64,000 bases of DNA from positions 1 through 64,000 of the forward strand of contig JAEYLC010000027.1 in assembly GCA_023461435.1 (NCBI GenBank). Reading direction: 5' to 3'. The DNA is from Bacillota bacterium (lineage in GTDB: Bacteria; Bacillota; Clostridia; Christensenellales; SZUA-584). A program made the translations under genes and the position numbers. The notes under the pieces were generated by a model that saw only the letters and a list, made by a program, of their open reading frames with translations, was not told the origin of the DNA and did not search any database. Shown here one piece after another: positions 49,729-56,921 of the stretch; positions within the stretch are counted from its first letter, which is position 1, and the number at the start of each line of letters is the position of its first letter.

Positions 49729-51408
49729 ATGGATGATTCAAAGCAAGCGCAACTGCCTGAAGAAGCACTGAAAATGGGGATGGCCGACGGCGCAGAGACG
49801 AACCAGCCCTTACCGCCGGTAGATGCTTCTTACGAGGTGTCATATACCGAGGAAGGGGTCTATCTGGAGATCACAAGAGAGCAGGGGGAAGGCAGCCCGC
49901 TGCGGATTGAGTGCGTGCTTTTTGATCTCGTGCGCAGAGGTATAGACGGTATGAATGTGGACATCGTGCGCATCAGTCTGCGCAGGAACGATGTCCGTAT
50001 CCGTCTGGGCGGCCCGCAGACGCAGAAAAGCGCGGATGCGGATGTGATTGTGAGCATTCCCAAGGATGCGATGAAAGCGGATATGATGCTTTTTCCGCCC
50101 GTATTGTCCGGAAAGGAAAAAACGGCGGATCAGGTGATCGAACGCATAAAGAAGGATTTTGAAGTCACAACCGGACTCAATGAACAGCTTGTCAGGGATA
50201 CCGTTGGCAGTAAGGGCTATTATAAATATCTGGAGATCGCCCAAGGACAAGCTCCCCAAAAGGGCAAGGACGGGGAGGTTGTGATGATGTTCAGCCCGAA
50301 GCGCAGCTATGCGCCCACGATCATGCCGGACGGAAGCGCCGACTATAAAAACATGAAGCTTTTTGAAGGCGTTTCGATGGGGGACGTGGTCGCGACAGCC
50401 GTACCGCCCGAGGACGGTATCGACGGGTTCACGGTGAAGGGTGTGAGCATCCCCGCTCAGCGCGGCAAGGAGAAAAAGCTGCCCAAAGGGAAAAATGTGA
50501 AGGTCTCGGACGACGGCAGATCGCTGATCGCTGAGAAAAGCGGCCAGGTGGATATTATCAAAGACCGCATCGAGGTTTCCGATGTGCACCGTGTACCCGG
50601 CGACGTGGACATGAGCGTCGGCAACGTCAAGTTTGACGGTGATGTCGTGGTATGCGGCAATGTGATTTCCGGGCTGACCGTAGAGACGACGGGAAGCATA
50701 GAGGTTCAAGGCTATGTGGAAGGCGCCACGCTCATTGCGGGGAAGGATATTGTACTCAGAAACGGCATGCAGGGAATGAGCCAGGGGAAGCTCGAAGCAG
50801 GCGGCAATATTGTGGCGCGGTTTATCGAGCGGGCAACGCTGACGGCCAAGGGAAGCGTTTATGCGGACTATATGGTTTACTGTCTCATCACGGCAGGCGA
50901 AAGCGTGATACTCAAAGGAAAATTCGGCAAGCTGCTGGGCGGTGTGATCCGCGCGGGCAAAGAGGTCACAGCCAAAACGATCGGATCGCCGGGAAGCGAC
51001 CGCACGCAGATTGAGCTTGGCATATTGCCCGACGAGCGCGCGCGCTATACCAAAATGGACGCCGAGCGCGGGCAGATTAAAGCGCAGCTTAACCGTGTTC
51101 AGAATATCACGAGGATGCCCGCGCCGAATGACATGGCGCCCGACAGGCTGGCCATGCGCGAAAAGCTCATTGAGGCGGGGCGGCAGCTTGAAGAGCAGTA
51201 CAACAGCCTCACGCAGCAGCTTGAGGAGCTGAAAGGAATGCTGAGCGCCAACAGCAGCGCACGCGTTAACGCGACAAAATCTGTTTATCCGAACGTAAGG
51301 ATTCAGATTGACGCCGGCGTGTTTACCACTAAATCCATGATCGAGTTTGCGACGTTCCGCTGTCATGAAGGGCAGGTCACATTTACAGCCTGCGAGATAA
51401 AAGCATAA
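49729..51408 (+). CDS. FapA-like DUF342 protein
   Basis: 559 residues with AAGGAG upstream. Central DUF342 beta-helix: GVSMGDVVATAVPPEDGIDGFTVKG, VHRVPGDVDMSVGNVKFDGDVVVCGNVI, GYVEGATLIAGKDIVL, QGKLEAGGNIVARFIERATLTAKGSVY. C-terminal coiled coil (about 440-505). In other Firmicutes DUF342/FapA proteins are linked to polar or spore-associated membrane structures and to flagellar assembly; no such genes lie nearby. Monocistronic. Confidence 0.88.
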   Translation: MDDSKQAQLPEEALKMGMADGAETNQPLPPVDASYEVSYTEEGVYLEITREQGEGSPLRIECVLFDLVRRGIDGMNVDIVRISLRRNDVRIRLGGPQTQKSADADVIVSIPKDAMKADMMLFPPVLSGKEKTADQVIERIKKDFEVTTGLNEQLVRDTVGSKGYYKYLEIAQGQAPQKGKDGEVVMMFSPKRSYAPTIMPDGSADYKNMKLFEGVSMGDVVATAVPPEDGIDGFTVKGVSIPAQRGKEKKLPKGKNVKVSDDGRSLIAEKSGQVDIIKDRIEVSDVHRVPGDVDMSVGNVKFDGDVVVCGNVISGLTVETTGSIEVQGYVEGATLIAGKDIVLRNGMQGMSQGKLEAGGNIVARFIERATLTAKGSVYADYMVYCLITAGESVILKGKFGKLLGGVIRAGKEVTAKTIGSPGSDRTQIELGILPDERARYTKMDAERGQIKAQLNRVQNITRMPAPNDMAPDRLAMREKLIEAGRQLEEQYNSLTQQLEELKGMLSANSSARVNATKSVYPNVRIQIDAGVFTTKSMIEFATFRCHEGQVTFTACEIKA

Positions 51409-51437
51409 AAGGCGGGCTTTTATGGCATGAAATTTGG

Positions 51438-51463
51438 CGCCCCGTTATGAGCGGGGCGTTTTC
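51438..51463 (+). terminator. Intrinsic terminator
   Basis: CGCCCCG pairs with CGGGGCG around seven bases, then four T. Confidence 0.75.
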
Positions 51464-51533
51464 AATTGTTTGGGCTTTACAGACCTGTGGATTTTCTGTA
51501 TACTTGAGTACGATATTATTGAAGGGGATTGTT

Positions 51534-52043
51534 ATGCAAAAGAAACGCTTTAAAATAATCGCCGCGGTCATGATGGCGCTTGTTTTCACCGTTGCGGCGG
51601 CGGGCTGCGGAGCGGCTGTGGTGACCAAGCCGCAAATGACGGCCAACGCGACAGCCGTCAAGGTTGAAGGCACCTGCCAGATCGAAGTCAACGGCGATAC
51701 GATCACGGTGAAGGGTGAAACGAACATCATGGACGGAGCGATGCTGCACATATCGGTCGTCTCCCAGGACGGCATGATTGTGGACTTTGTGAAGATGACC
51801 AAACAGGGAGATTCGATTTCACAGGATTTCAAAATCACGAGCGACAAGTACGATGACACCGTTCAAGCCGTGACCGGGTATATTGCGTGCGCGCCCTCGC
51901 TTTACGGCACGCAGCCGGATGCCGTTTACAACGCATATGGCAAGAAGTTTGAAAACGTGGAAGCGCCCGAGGGCGATCTCGTTTGGAACAGCAACGGCGT
52001 GGTGATCGTGTTCGGTTCGGACAGCGCTGATTTGAACAAATAA
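51534..52043 (+). CDS. Small lipoprotein
   Basis: 169 residues from the ATG after GAAGGGGATT; a longer frame to 51447 lacks an SD. Signal peptide ending in the lipobox AAAGC (Cys near residue 24) marks a surface lipoprotein. The mature part is an all-beta domain (KVEGTCQIEVNGDTITVKGETNIMDGAMLHISVVSQDGMIVDFVKM), resembling the beta-sandwich of many cell-surface binding lipoproteins but not a named family. Monocistronic between terminators. Confidence 0.8.
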   Translation: MQKKRFKIIAAVMMALVFTVAAAGCGAAVVTKPQMTANATAVKVEGTCQIEVNGDTITVKGETNIMDGAMLHISVVSQDGMIVDFVKMTKQGDSISQDFKITSDKYDDTVQAVTGYIACAPSLYGTQPDAVYNAYGKKFENVEAPEGDLVWNSNGVVIVFGSDSADLNK

Positions 52044-52059
52044 AGCTTACGAAACAGAC

Positions 52060-52085
52060 CGCCGGGCATCCCCGGCGTTTTTTTT
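52060..52085 (+). terminator. Intrinsic terminator
   Basis: CGCCGGG pairs with CCCGGCG around CATC, then eight T. Confidence 0.85.
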
Positions 52086-52183
52086 ATGGATAAGGGCATT
52101 TTGATATTCCAGGAGGGCAACTCGGCTTCATTGGGTTGTTTTATTTTTTTATCAATATATACTGCTCTTCAGGGAGGGTGCTA

Positions 52184-52639
52184 ATGGCTTTAAGACTTAC
52201 GGTCAATACGCAATCGGATATTGATGAAACACAGATCATCATCAATTGCAATCATATGGATGATAAGTTGTCCATGCTTATCGGGCTCATCAAACAATTT
52301 GCCTACGTCTTTCGGGCGAAATCTGAAACCGGGGCTTGTCTGGTCCCGGCCGAAGATGTTTACTATATTGAATCAGTTGACAGCAAAACCTTTTTGTATT
52401 GTGAAAAAGACGTTTACTGTGTTTCGGACACGCTGCAAGAGATAGAAAATGAACTTGCTGATTCGGCATTTGTGCGAATCAGCAAGAGCTGCATTGTGAA
52501 TCTTTCATATCTTGATACTGTTCGCCCGTTTTGGAACCATCGTTTGGAAGCGCGGCTCAAAAACAGTGAGAGGCTGATCGTCACACGAAGTTATATAGAC
52601 AGTTTAAGGAAAAAACTCAATTCAGGGAGGGAAACATGA
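52184..52639 (+). CDS. LytTR-family DNA-binding regulator
   Basis: 151 residues from ATG 52184 with AGGGAGGG. LytTR domain (about 55-150): VPAEDVYYIESVDSKTFLYCEKDVYCVSDTLQEIENEL, FVRISKSCIVNLSYLDTVRP, ARLKNSERLIVTRSYIDSLRKKL. It lacks a receiver domain. Overlaps a DUF3021 membrane gene by 4 bases: the classic LytTR/DUF3021 pair, where the membrane protein controls the regulator's activity. Confidence 0.92.
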   Translation: MALRLTVNTQSDIDETQIIINCNHMDDKLSMLIGLIKQFAYVFRAKSETGACLVPAEDVYYIESVDSKTFLYCEKDVYCVSDTLQEIENELADSAFVRISKSCIVNLSYLDTVRPFWNHRLEARLKNSERLIVTRSYIDSLRKKLNSGRET

Positions 52640-53037
52640 AAAAGCTTAATGTCTTTATTTCAAGAATCACGCTGTCCTTTACAGTTGCCGTTGTGTTTTC
52701 GGCGTGTTTCAATCTGGCGGGCGGGAGCTTCGTATGCGACTGTCGGTTCATTCTTGAGATGCTTGGACTGGCACTCTGCTTTGGGCTTATTGATACACTG
52801 ATCAACCGAATCGAATTTCATTCAAAGCCTGTTTATATTTGCATTGAGTTCTCCTTGATGTATACCTGTTTTCTTGTTTTTGCTCTGCTGGGGCACTGGT
52901 TCGGATTGACTATCGAAAATATTCTGCTGTTTTCCTTCGTCTTTTTGTTGTTTTATATACTGCTGCATTTTTACGATTATGCGGGCTTACAGGCCAAAGC
53001 GCGAGAAATCAACGGAGAGCTCGGGAAACGGAATTAG
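52636..53037 (+). CDS. DUF3021 membrane regulator partner
   Basis: 133 residues with four membrane helices (about 8-28, 40-58, 66-88, 94-116) and a short C-terminal cytoplasmic helix. DUF3021 proteins are the membrane inhibitors or partners of LytTR regulators. Coupled to the LytTR gene by ATGA overlap. Confidence 0.88.
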   Translation: MKKLNVFISRITLSFTVAVVFSACFNLAGGSFVCDCRFILEMLGLALCFGLIDTLINRIEFHSKPVYICIEFSLMYTCFLVFALLGHWFGLTIENILLFSFVFLLFYILLHFYDYAGLQAKAREINGELGKRN

Positions 53038-53047
53038 GAGGGACCTT

Positions 53048-53647
53048 ATGTACTTTTTTGGTGATACTTATTTTGAAAGCTCGATTTTCAAAACCATCTT
53101 TCAAATTATTTTCTCGCTGGTATTGGTGACGGAAGTCGTGATATTGATTCTGTCTGCCAGATGCAGGCATAAGCATCGGGGCACGGGTCAAGACCATGGG
53201 TCCATGCTGCTGGTCATTATCGGATTTTGGGCTGCCATTGCTGTCAATCCCGTTTGTGTTCGCCTGTTTCCATGGATTTTGCCTGATGGTTTTTTCTGGA
53301 CGGGAATGGGCATGGCGGCGCTGGGTGTTGTCATCCGGGTCACCGCAGTTCACAGATTGGGCGAATTTTTCACGTTATCCGTTCAAACAAATGAAAAGCA
53401 AGCCATAGTGAATACCGGGATTTACAAACTTCTGCGCCATCCTGCTTATGCCGGCAGTGTATTGACCCTTTGGGGTATTTCTTTGGCGTTCCGTTCACCG
53501 GTGGGGCTGGCTGCCGTTCTGGTCATCACGGCGGCTATTTACGGCTACCGCATCACAATAGAAGAGAAGACGATGGAAAACGTTTTTGGCGAAGCCTATT
53601 GCGAGTATGAAAAAAAGACATGGAGACTGATACCGTTTATTTGGTGA
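53048..53647 (+). CDS. Isoprenylcysteine carboxyl methyltransferase-family membrane protein
   Basis: 199 residues from the ATG after AGGAGGG. Five membrane helices and the ICMT/PEMT motif: TGIYKLLRHPAYAGSVLTLWGISL then VFGEAYCEYEKKTWRLIPF. These are S-adenosylmethionine-dependent methyltransferases for lipids or prenyl/other thiols. Directly behind LytTR/DUF3021 with 10 bases between, so the three genes may form one operon. Natural substrate unknown. Confidence 0.88.
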   Translation: MYFFGDTYFESSIFKTIFQIIFSLVLVTEVVILILSARCRHKHRGTGQDHGSMLLVIIGFWAAIAVNPVCVRLFPWILPDGFFWTGMGMAALGVVIRVTAVHRLGEFFTLSVQTNEKQAIVNTGIYKLLRHPAYAGSVLTLWGISLAFRSPVGLAAVLVITAAIYGYRITIEEKTMENVFGEAYCEYEKKTWRLIPFIW

Positions 53648-53711
53648 ATTTGATCGTTGAAGTTATCGCCCGGAGCGCTTCTTCCAATTCGTCTTTTGTG
53701 TAATCTTCCAT
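53637..53711 (-). pseudogene. Truncated 24-residue remnant of a small conserved protein
   Basis: Minus-strand frame with SD AGGGGGAC reads MEDYTKDELEEALRAITSTI and stops after 24 residues. Full-size proteins of about 55-60 residues starting ...YTKEELEEALRAISSTISKCEK... are common in Clostridia. Only the N-terminal half is here; the end falls where the convergent ICMT gene finishes. Follows the DUF3781 fusion on the same strand. Confidence 0.45.
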
Positions 53712-53766
53712 GAAGTCCCCCTTGATTCACATCCCCCAAAAAGCATTAAGTCTTTGGGGATCTGCA

Positions 53767-54474
53767 TTAAACACGTTTCATCAATTCGATTTGAAGCTCC
53801 CGTTCTTTTCTGACTTCATCGAGATTGCCCGGATACATAAGATTGATCACCTTGACCGCATAGTCCGACGCGATCAGGGCATGACGCTTCACATGGGGCG
53901 TCGCGGCCACCTGCCCCATCACCCGCAGCGCTTTTTCTTTGACAGGGTCCTTTTCTTTGCGCGCAAGCTCGTGCATCAGGAATGCCGCATCTCTCGCCTC
54001 CTGAAACTTGGCATCGCCGTCCTGCCACCGTCGGTTGACGCTGTAGCACACTTCGATTGTTTCATCTATTGATATATCGGTCAATTGCAGTATGTGATCC
54101 GCGAGCAGCAGGCTGTACCTTGAGACATTCCGATGGGTTTTTGTATCAAACACATCAATGAGCTTGCTTTTCAGTTCCGGGATATCGTCGAGCTTTTTGA
54201 CGATGTTGACATCCTCTAGATTGCTGCCTTTTTTGCTTTTTTCCCGGCGCGCTGTCAGAATCTCAAAGCTTTGGGCGTCGATCGAGATGACGAACCCGTC
54301 CCCGCGCACATTCCATTGCTTATCCGTCCGGGTGATCGTTTCCGGGTTTTCGATTGCCCGTTTGCACCATGCGGCGACATCCCCGGTATCGAGCCCCAGA
54401 TTTTTTTGGATTCGCTTAATGGCGGCTTCTGTGATGTGCACTTTATCGAGATTATCCATTAGATTGTTGCTCAT
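53767..54474 (-). CDS. DUF3781 domain fused to immunity-protein-like domain
   Basis: 235 residues, SD GGGAGG. Residues 8-85 (VHITEAAIKRIQKNLGLDTGDVAAWCKRAI, TDKQWNV, IDAQSFEILTARR) match DUF3781. Residues about 105-235 are helical with DHILQLTDI, VNRRWQDGDAKFQEARDAAFLMHELARK and ALRVMGQVAATPHVKRHALIASDYAVKVI, resembling a putative immunity-protein domain (Imm-5-like). Joining the two in one chain is unusual. Likely cytoplasmic; could neutralise a toxin. Alone, apart from the truncated frame downstream. Confidence 0.75.
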   Translation of the reverse strand: MSNNLMDNLDKVHITEAAIKRIQKNLGLDTGDVAAWCKRAIENPETITRTDKQWNVRGDGFVISIDAQSFEILTARREKSKKGSNLEDVNIVKKLDDIPELKSKLIDVFDTKTHRNVSRYSLLLADHILQLTDISIDETIEVCYSVNRRWQDGDAKFQEARDAAFLMHELARKEKDPVKEKALRVMGQVAATPHVKRHALIASDYAVKVINLMYPGNLDEVRKERELQIELMKRV

Positions 54475-54495
54475 CGTATACCTCCCGAATGCTTA

Positions 54496-55626
54496 TCAAC
54501 CGATGCCGCCGCTGCGCCACAATGCGATAAGAAGGTCGGCCATGCGGCCATAGCTTTTCACGCCGTCCTGCTGCATGTTGGCTTTGAGGTACGTGTTATT
54601 GACCTGCGTCACAGCTTCGCTGACCTCGCTCTCATACTGCGCCCAGTAATTGCCGTTCGCCTGCAAATCGGCATTAATGCCGCTTGAATAGGCGCCGCGC
54701 AGCTCAAAATACCTGTCGGAATCCGCGCCGTACAGCGCGTTCATCGCATGGATCAGCGCGAGCATCGTGCCCGAATAGCGCATCGACACATCATCCGAAT
54801 ACGACAGCACGTAATAGGCGAGGAAGTTGGCTTCGTCCTCACGCGCGAACCCGCGCTGATGCCCCTCCTCATGCGTGCACGACGACACGAAAAGCAGATC
54901 CGGCGCGTCGATGTTCACGTTGGCTTCGGCGGTGAAAGGGAAATAGACGCCGCATAAAAACGACCATGACATGCCCTGAGAATAAAGCACGGGCTTGGCG
55001 CGCCCGTAGCTGCCGCCGAGGAAGCTGTGGCCGGTCAGCTTTGCCGCGTTGTTGTACTCAACCGGAATGCGAATCATGATATCCGTCTTGGAAAGGTCGG
55101 GCGCGAACACGCCTTCGCTGTTTTCGGGAACCTCGGCGCGCAGCGCGTTGGCCTGACTGATCAGCGCCTCGCAGGTGGAATAAAGCTCGTCCACCGTGGC
55201 GGGGGAGGCGTCGAGCCCGAGCGAGGCGCTTAATGGCTCGCGCGCGTAGTTGAAGCCCCAGAGCCCCACGAACAGTGCGTAGACCATCGACACGGCGCTC
55301 AGCAGTATGATCATCCGTGTGACCAGCGCCTGCCACCATTGGCGCTTTAAGCGTATTGCCGCGATGATCATGAGAACAATATAGACCGCGAGCGCGAGAA
55401 TAAACGCATAGAGCAGCAGCTCGGCGAGAGAGAAGGGCAGCAGCCCCGTGAGCGTGGAGAGACCTTGCGCGATCACGGGATAGACGCCGCGCGAATAGAC
55501 CGCTTCGGTGAAGGACGGCCACACGAACGACAGGCGGAAAAGCGCATAGAACACCGGCCCGGGCAACAGCCAGAGCAGCTTTAAAAGGGTGGACTTAAGA
55601 CCAAACGGAGCGGATTCCCTGTTCAT
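54496..55626 (-). CDS. DUF3810 membrane protein (putative zinc protease)
   Basis: 376 residues from the ATG 6 bases after GAGGA; GTG 55638 is less likely. Three N-terminal membrane helices (about 15-35, 55-85, 95-120) then a large outside domain with CTHEEGHQRGFAREDEANFLAYYV, where HEEGH is a zincin-like metal motif and the downstream Glu a third ligand. DUF3810 proteins are thought to be metalloproteases. Ends 21 bases before the DUF3781 fusion. Confidence 0.85.
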   Translation of the reverse strand: MNRESAPFGLKSTLLKLLWLLPGPVFYALFRLSFVWPSFTEAVYSRGVYPVIAQGLSTLTGLLPFSLAELLLYAFILALAVYIVLMIIAAIRLKRQWWQALVTRMIILLSAVSMVYALFVGLWGFNYAREPLSASLGLDASPATVDELYSTCEALISQANALRAEVPENSEGVFAPDLSKTDIMIRIPVEYNNAAKLTGHSFLGGSYGRAKPVLYSQGMSWSFLCGVYFPFTAEANVNIDAPDLLFVSSCTHEEGHQRGFAREDEANFLAYYVLSYSDDVSMRYSGTMLALIHAMNALYGADSDRYFELRGAYSSGINADLQANGNYWAQYESEVSEAVTQVNNTYLKANMQQDGVKSYGRMADLLIALWRSGGIG

Positions 55627-55712
55627 ATGCGTCCTCACAAGTATATGGTTGTATCACGGTATATGTTATTGTATACAGCCGAGAGGCATCCGGTCAAATG
55701 TAAATTTAAGGC

Positions 55713-56405
55713 TTACCGGCGGTGTGCTTCCTTGGAGTCCTTGTAATACCGTCGCAGCCGCACCAGACTGGTGATCCAAAGTATGATGACGAACGGCACG
55801 AGCAGCAGCGAAATGAGCGGCATATCCGTCATCAGTATAAAATCAAAGGTGCCGTGAAGGATCGCCGGTATGATCAGAGATTTTCTCATATAGCTGACGC
55901 ATCGCCCGGGTTCGTTGCAAAAACGCGCCATTGCAAGGTAATAGCCCATCGTGATGCCGAGCAGCATATGCGCGGGCACGCTGAGTATCGCGCGGGTGAT
56001 CCAGATACCGGGCACGGCTGCGGAATAGTTGATAATATAGAATATGTTTTCAAACGTCGCGAACCCGAGCGCGGCGATGCTGCAGTAGATGATGCCGTCC
56101 ATTTTTTCATTGAAGGCGGGCTGGTTGAACGCGTGGCGCAGCACCACGCGGCGTTTGAAGAATTCTTCGGAAAGGCCGATCACGACGAACGCTTCAAAAA
56201 GCAGGCCGAAAAGCCCGCTGAATATGTTGAGGCGTTGCCCGATAGTTTCGGCGATGATCGTCGGAATCGTGGCGAGCATGCCGAACAGGAACACCTTGAC
56301 GAGCAGCCGCTTGGGTTCCTTGTCGTAACGGTCGAAAAACAGTATAAACAGTGTGAAAACGAGGCCCGGCAGCACGGCCGACAGTATCATCCAGACAAGA
56401 TTCAT
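55713..56405 (-). CDS. PrsW-family intramembrane metalloprotease
   Basis: 230 residues from ATG 56405 (a TTG one codon earlier). Motifs of the PrsW/CPBP-like clade: EEFFKR (GLSEEFFKR), E-N-I-F-Y (FATFENIFY), H (SVPAHMLLG) and H-G-T-F-D (ILHGTFD), across about eight helices. PrsW cleaves anti-sigma factors in response to envelope stress; its target here is unknown. It is the first of a minus-strand group with the DUF3810 gene. Confidence 0.9.
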   Translation of the reverse strand: MNLVWMILSAVLPGLVFTLFILFFDRYDKEPKRLLVKVFLFGMLATIPTIIAETIGQRLNIFSGLFGLLFEAFVVIGLSEEFFKRRVVLRHAFNQPAFNEKMDGIIYCSIAALGFATFENIFYIINYSAAVPGIWITRAILSVPAHMLLGITMGYYLAMARFCNEPGRCVSYMRKSLIIPAILHGTFDFILMTDMPLISLLLVPFVIILWITSLVRLRRYYKDSKEAHRR

Positions 56406-56473
56406 CAAGCACCGTCCGTATACGTAGTAGTCCTATTATATCACTACGCTTTGTCTTCGCAAATTATTTTGAG

Positions 56474-56502
56474 TTGACAGCGCAAAAACACTATATTATA
56501 AT
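56474..56502 (+). promoter_or_regulatory. Consensus promoter of the valS T-box leader
   Basis: Perfect TTGACA and TATAAT with 17 bp between, the strongest promoter match in the window. Confidence 0.85.
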
Positions 56503-56509
56503 TTTTCCA

Positions 56510-56739
56510 ATGCAAAGACAAAGAGGAGTAGCGTAGCAGCGCTTGGCTTAGAGAGGAGCTTCACCGGCTGAAAGGGCTCTGCAAGGCAGCGTGCGCGAAG
56601 TCGCTTTGGAGCACTTGCGGTGAAATATGAGTAACCGCGGGCGTGAGCCGCGCGTTAAGCGGAGTAAGAGCGAGCCGCCAAGGCGGTTCGAATCAAGGTG
56701 GTACCGCGGTTTTCCGTCCTTCTATCGGACGGTTTTTTT
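56510..56739 (+). ncRNA. T-box riboswitch of valS
   Basis: Contains the T-box AAGGTGGTACCGCGG at 56695-56709, which pairs with the uncharged tRNA acceptor end, and upstream Stem I features AGAGAGGAGC and GGCTGAAAGGGCTC. The transcription terminator CCGTCC/GGACGG plus seven T is at 56714-56739. Val is inferred from the downstream gene; I could not fix the specifier codon with confidence. Uncharged tRNA-Val should favour antitermination. Confidence 0.92.
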
Positions 56740-56749
56740 ATTTTGTACG

Positions 56750-56866
56750 CCTTCCCCCTGGGGGGAAGGTGGCGCGAAGCGCCGGATGAGGGGACGCTTA
56801 GTGACACGAACACACCTCATCAGTCGCCTGTTGGCGACAGCTTCCCCTCCTAGGAGAAGCCTCATC
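56750..56866 (+). repeat. Repeat family A, full-length copy between T-box and valS
   Basis: Left end GCCTTCCCCCTGGGGGGAAG then GTGGCGCGAAGCGCCGGATG; right end CCTCATCAGTCGCCTGTTGG then CGACAGCTTCCCCTCCTAGG. Ends are near-inverted. Same order as 10096-10205. Reads from the leader promoter must pass this insertion to reach valS. Confidence 0.7.
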
Positions 56867-56921
56867 ATTGTGAAATAAAACAAAAAATGCAGCGCTGCAT
56901 GAAGAGATAACGGAGGAGACT

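Noticed and set aside
49840..51366. 508-residue minus-strand frame across the DUF342 gene
   Set aside because: Antisense to a complete FapA-like protein; composition is His/Arg-rich with no SD.
53734..53759. CCCCAAA/TTTGGGG hairpin after the DUF3781 fusion
   Set aside because: A clear stem but without a T run on the minus strand, so not called a terminator.
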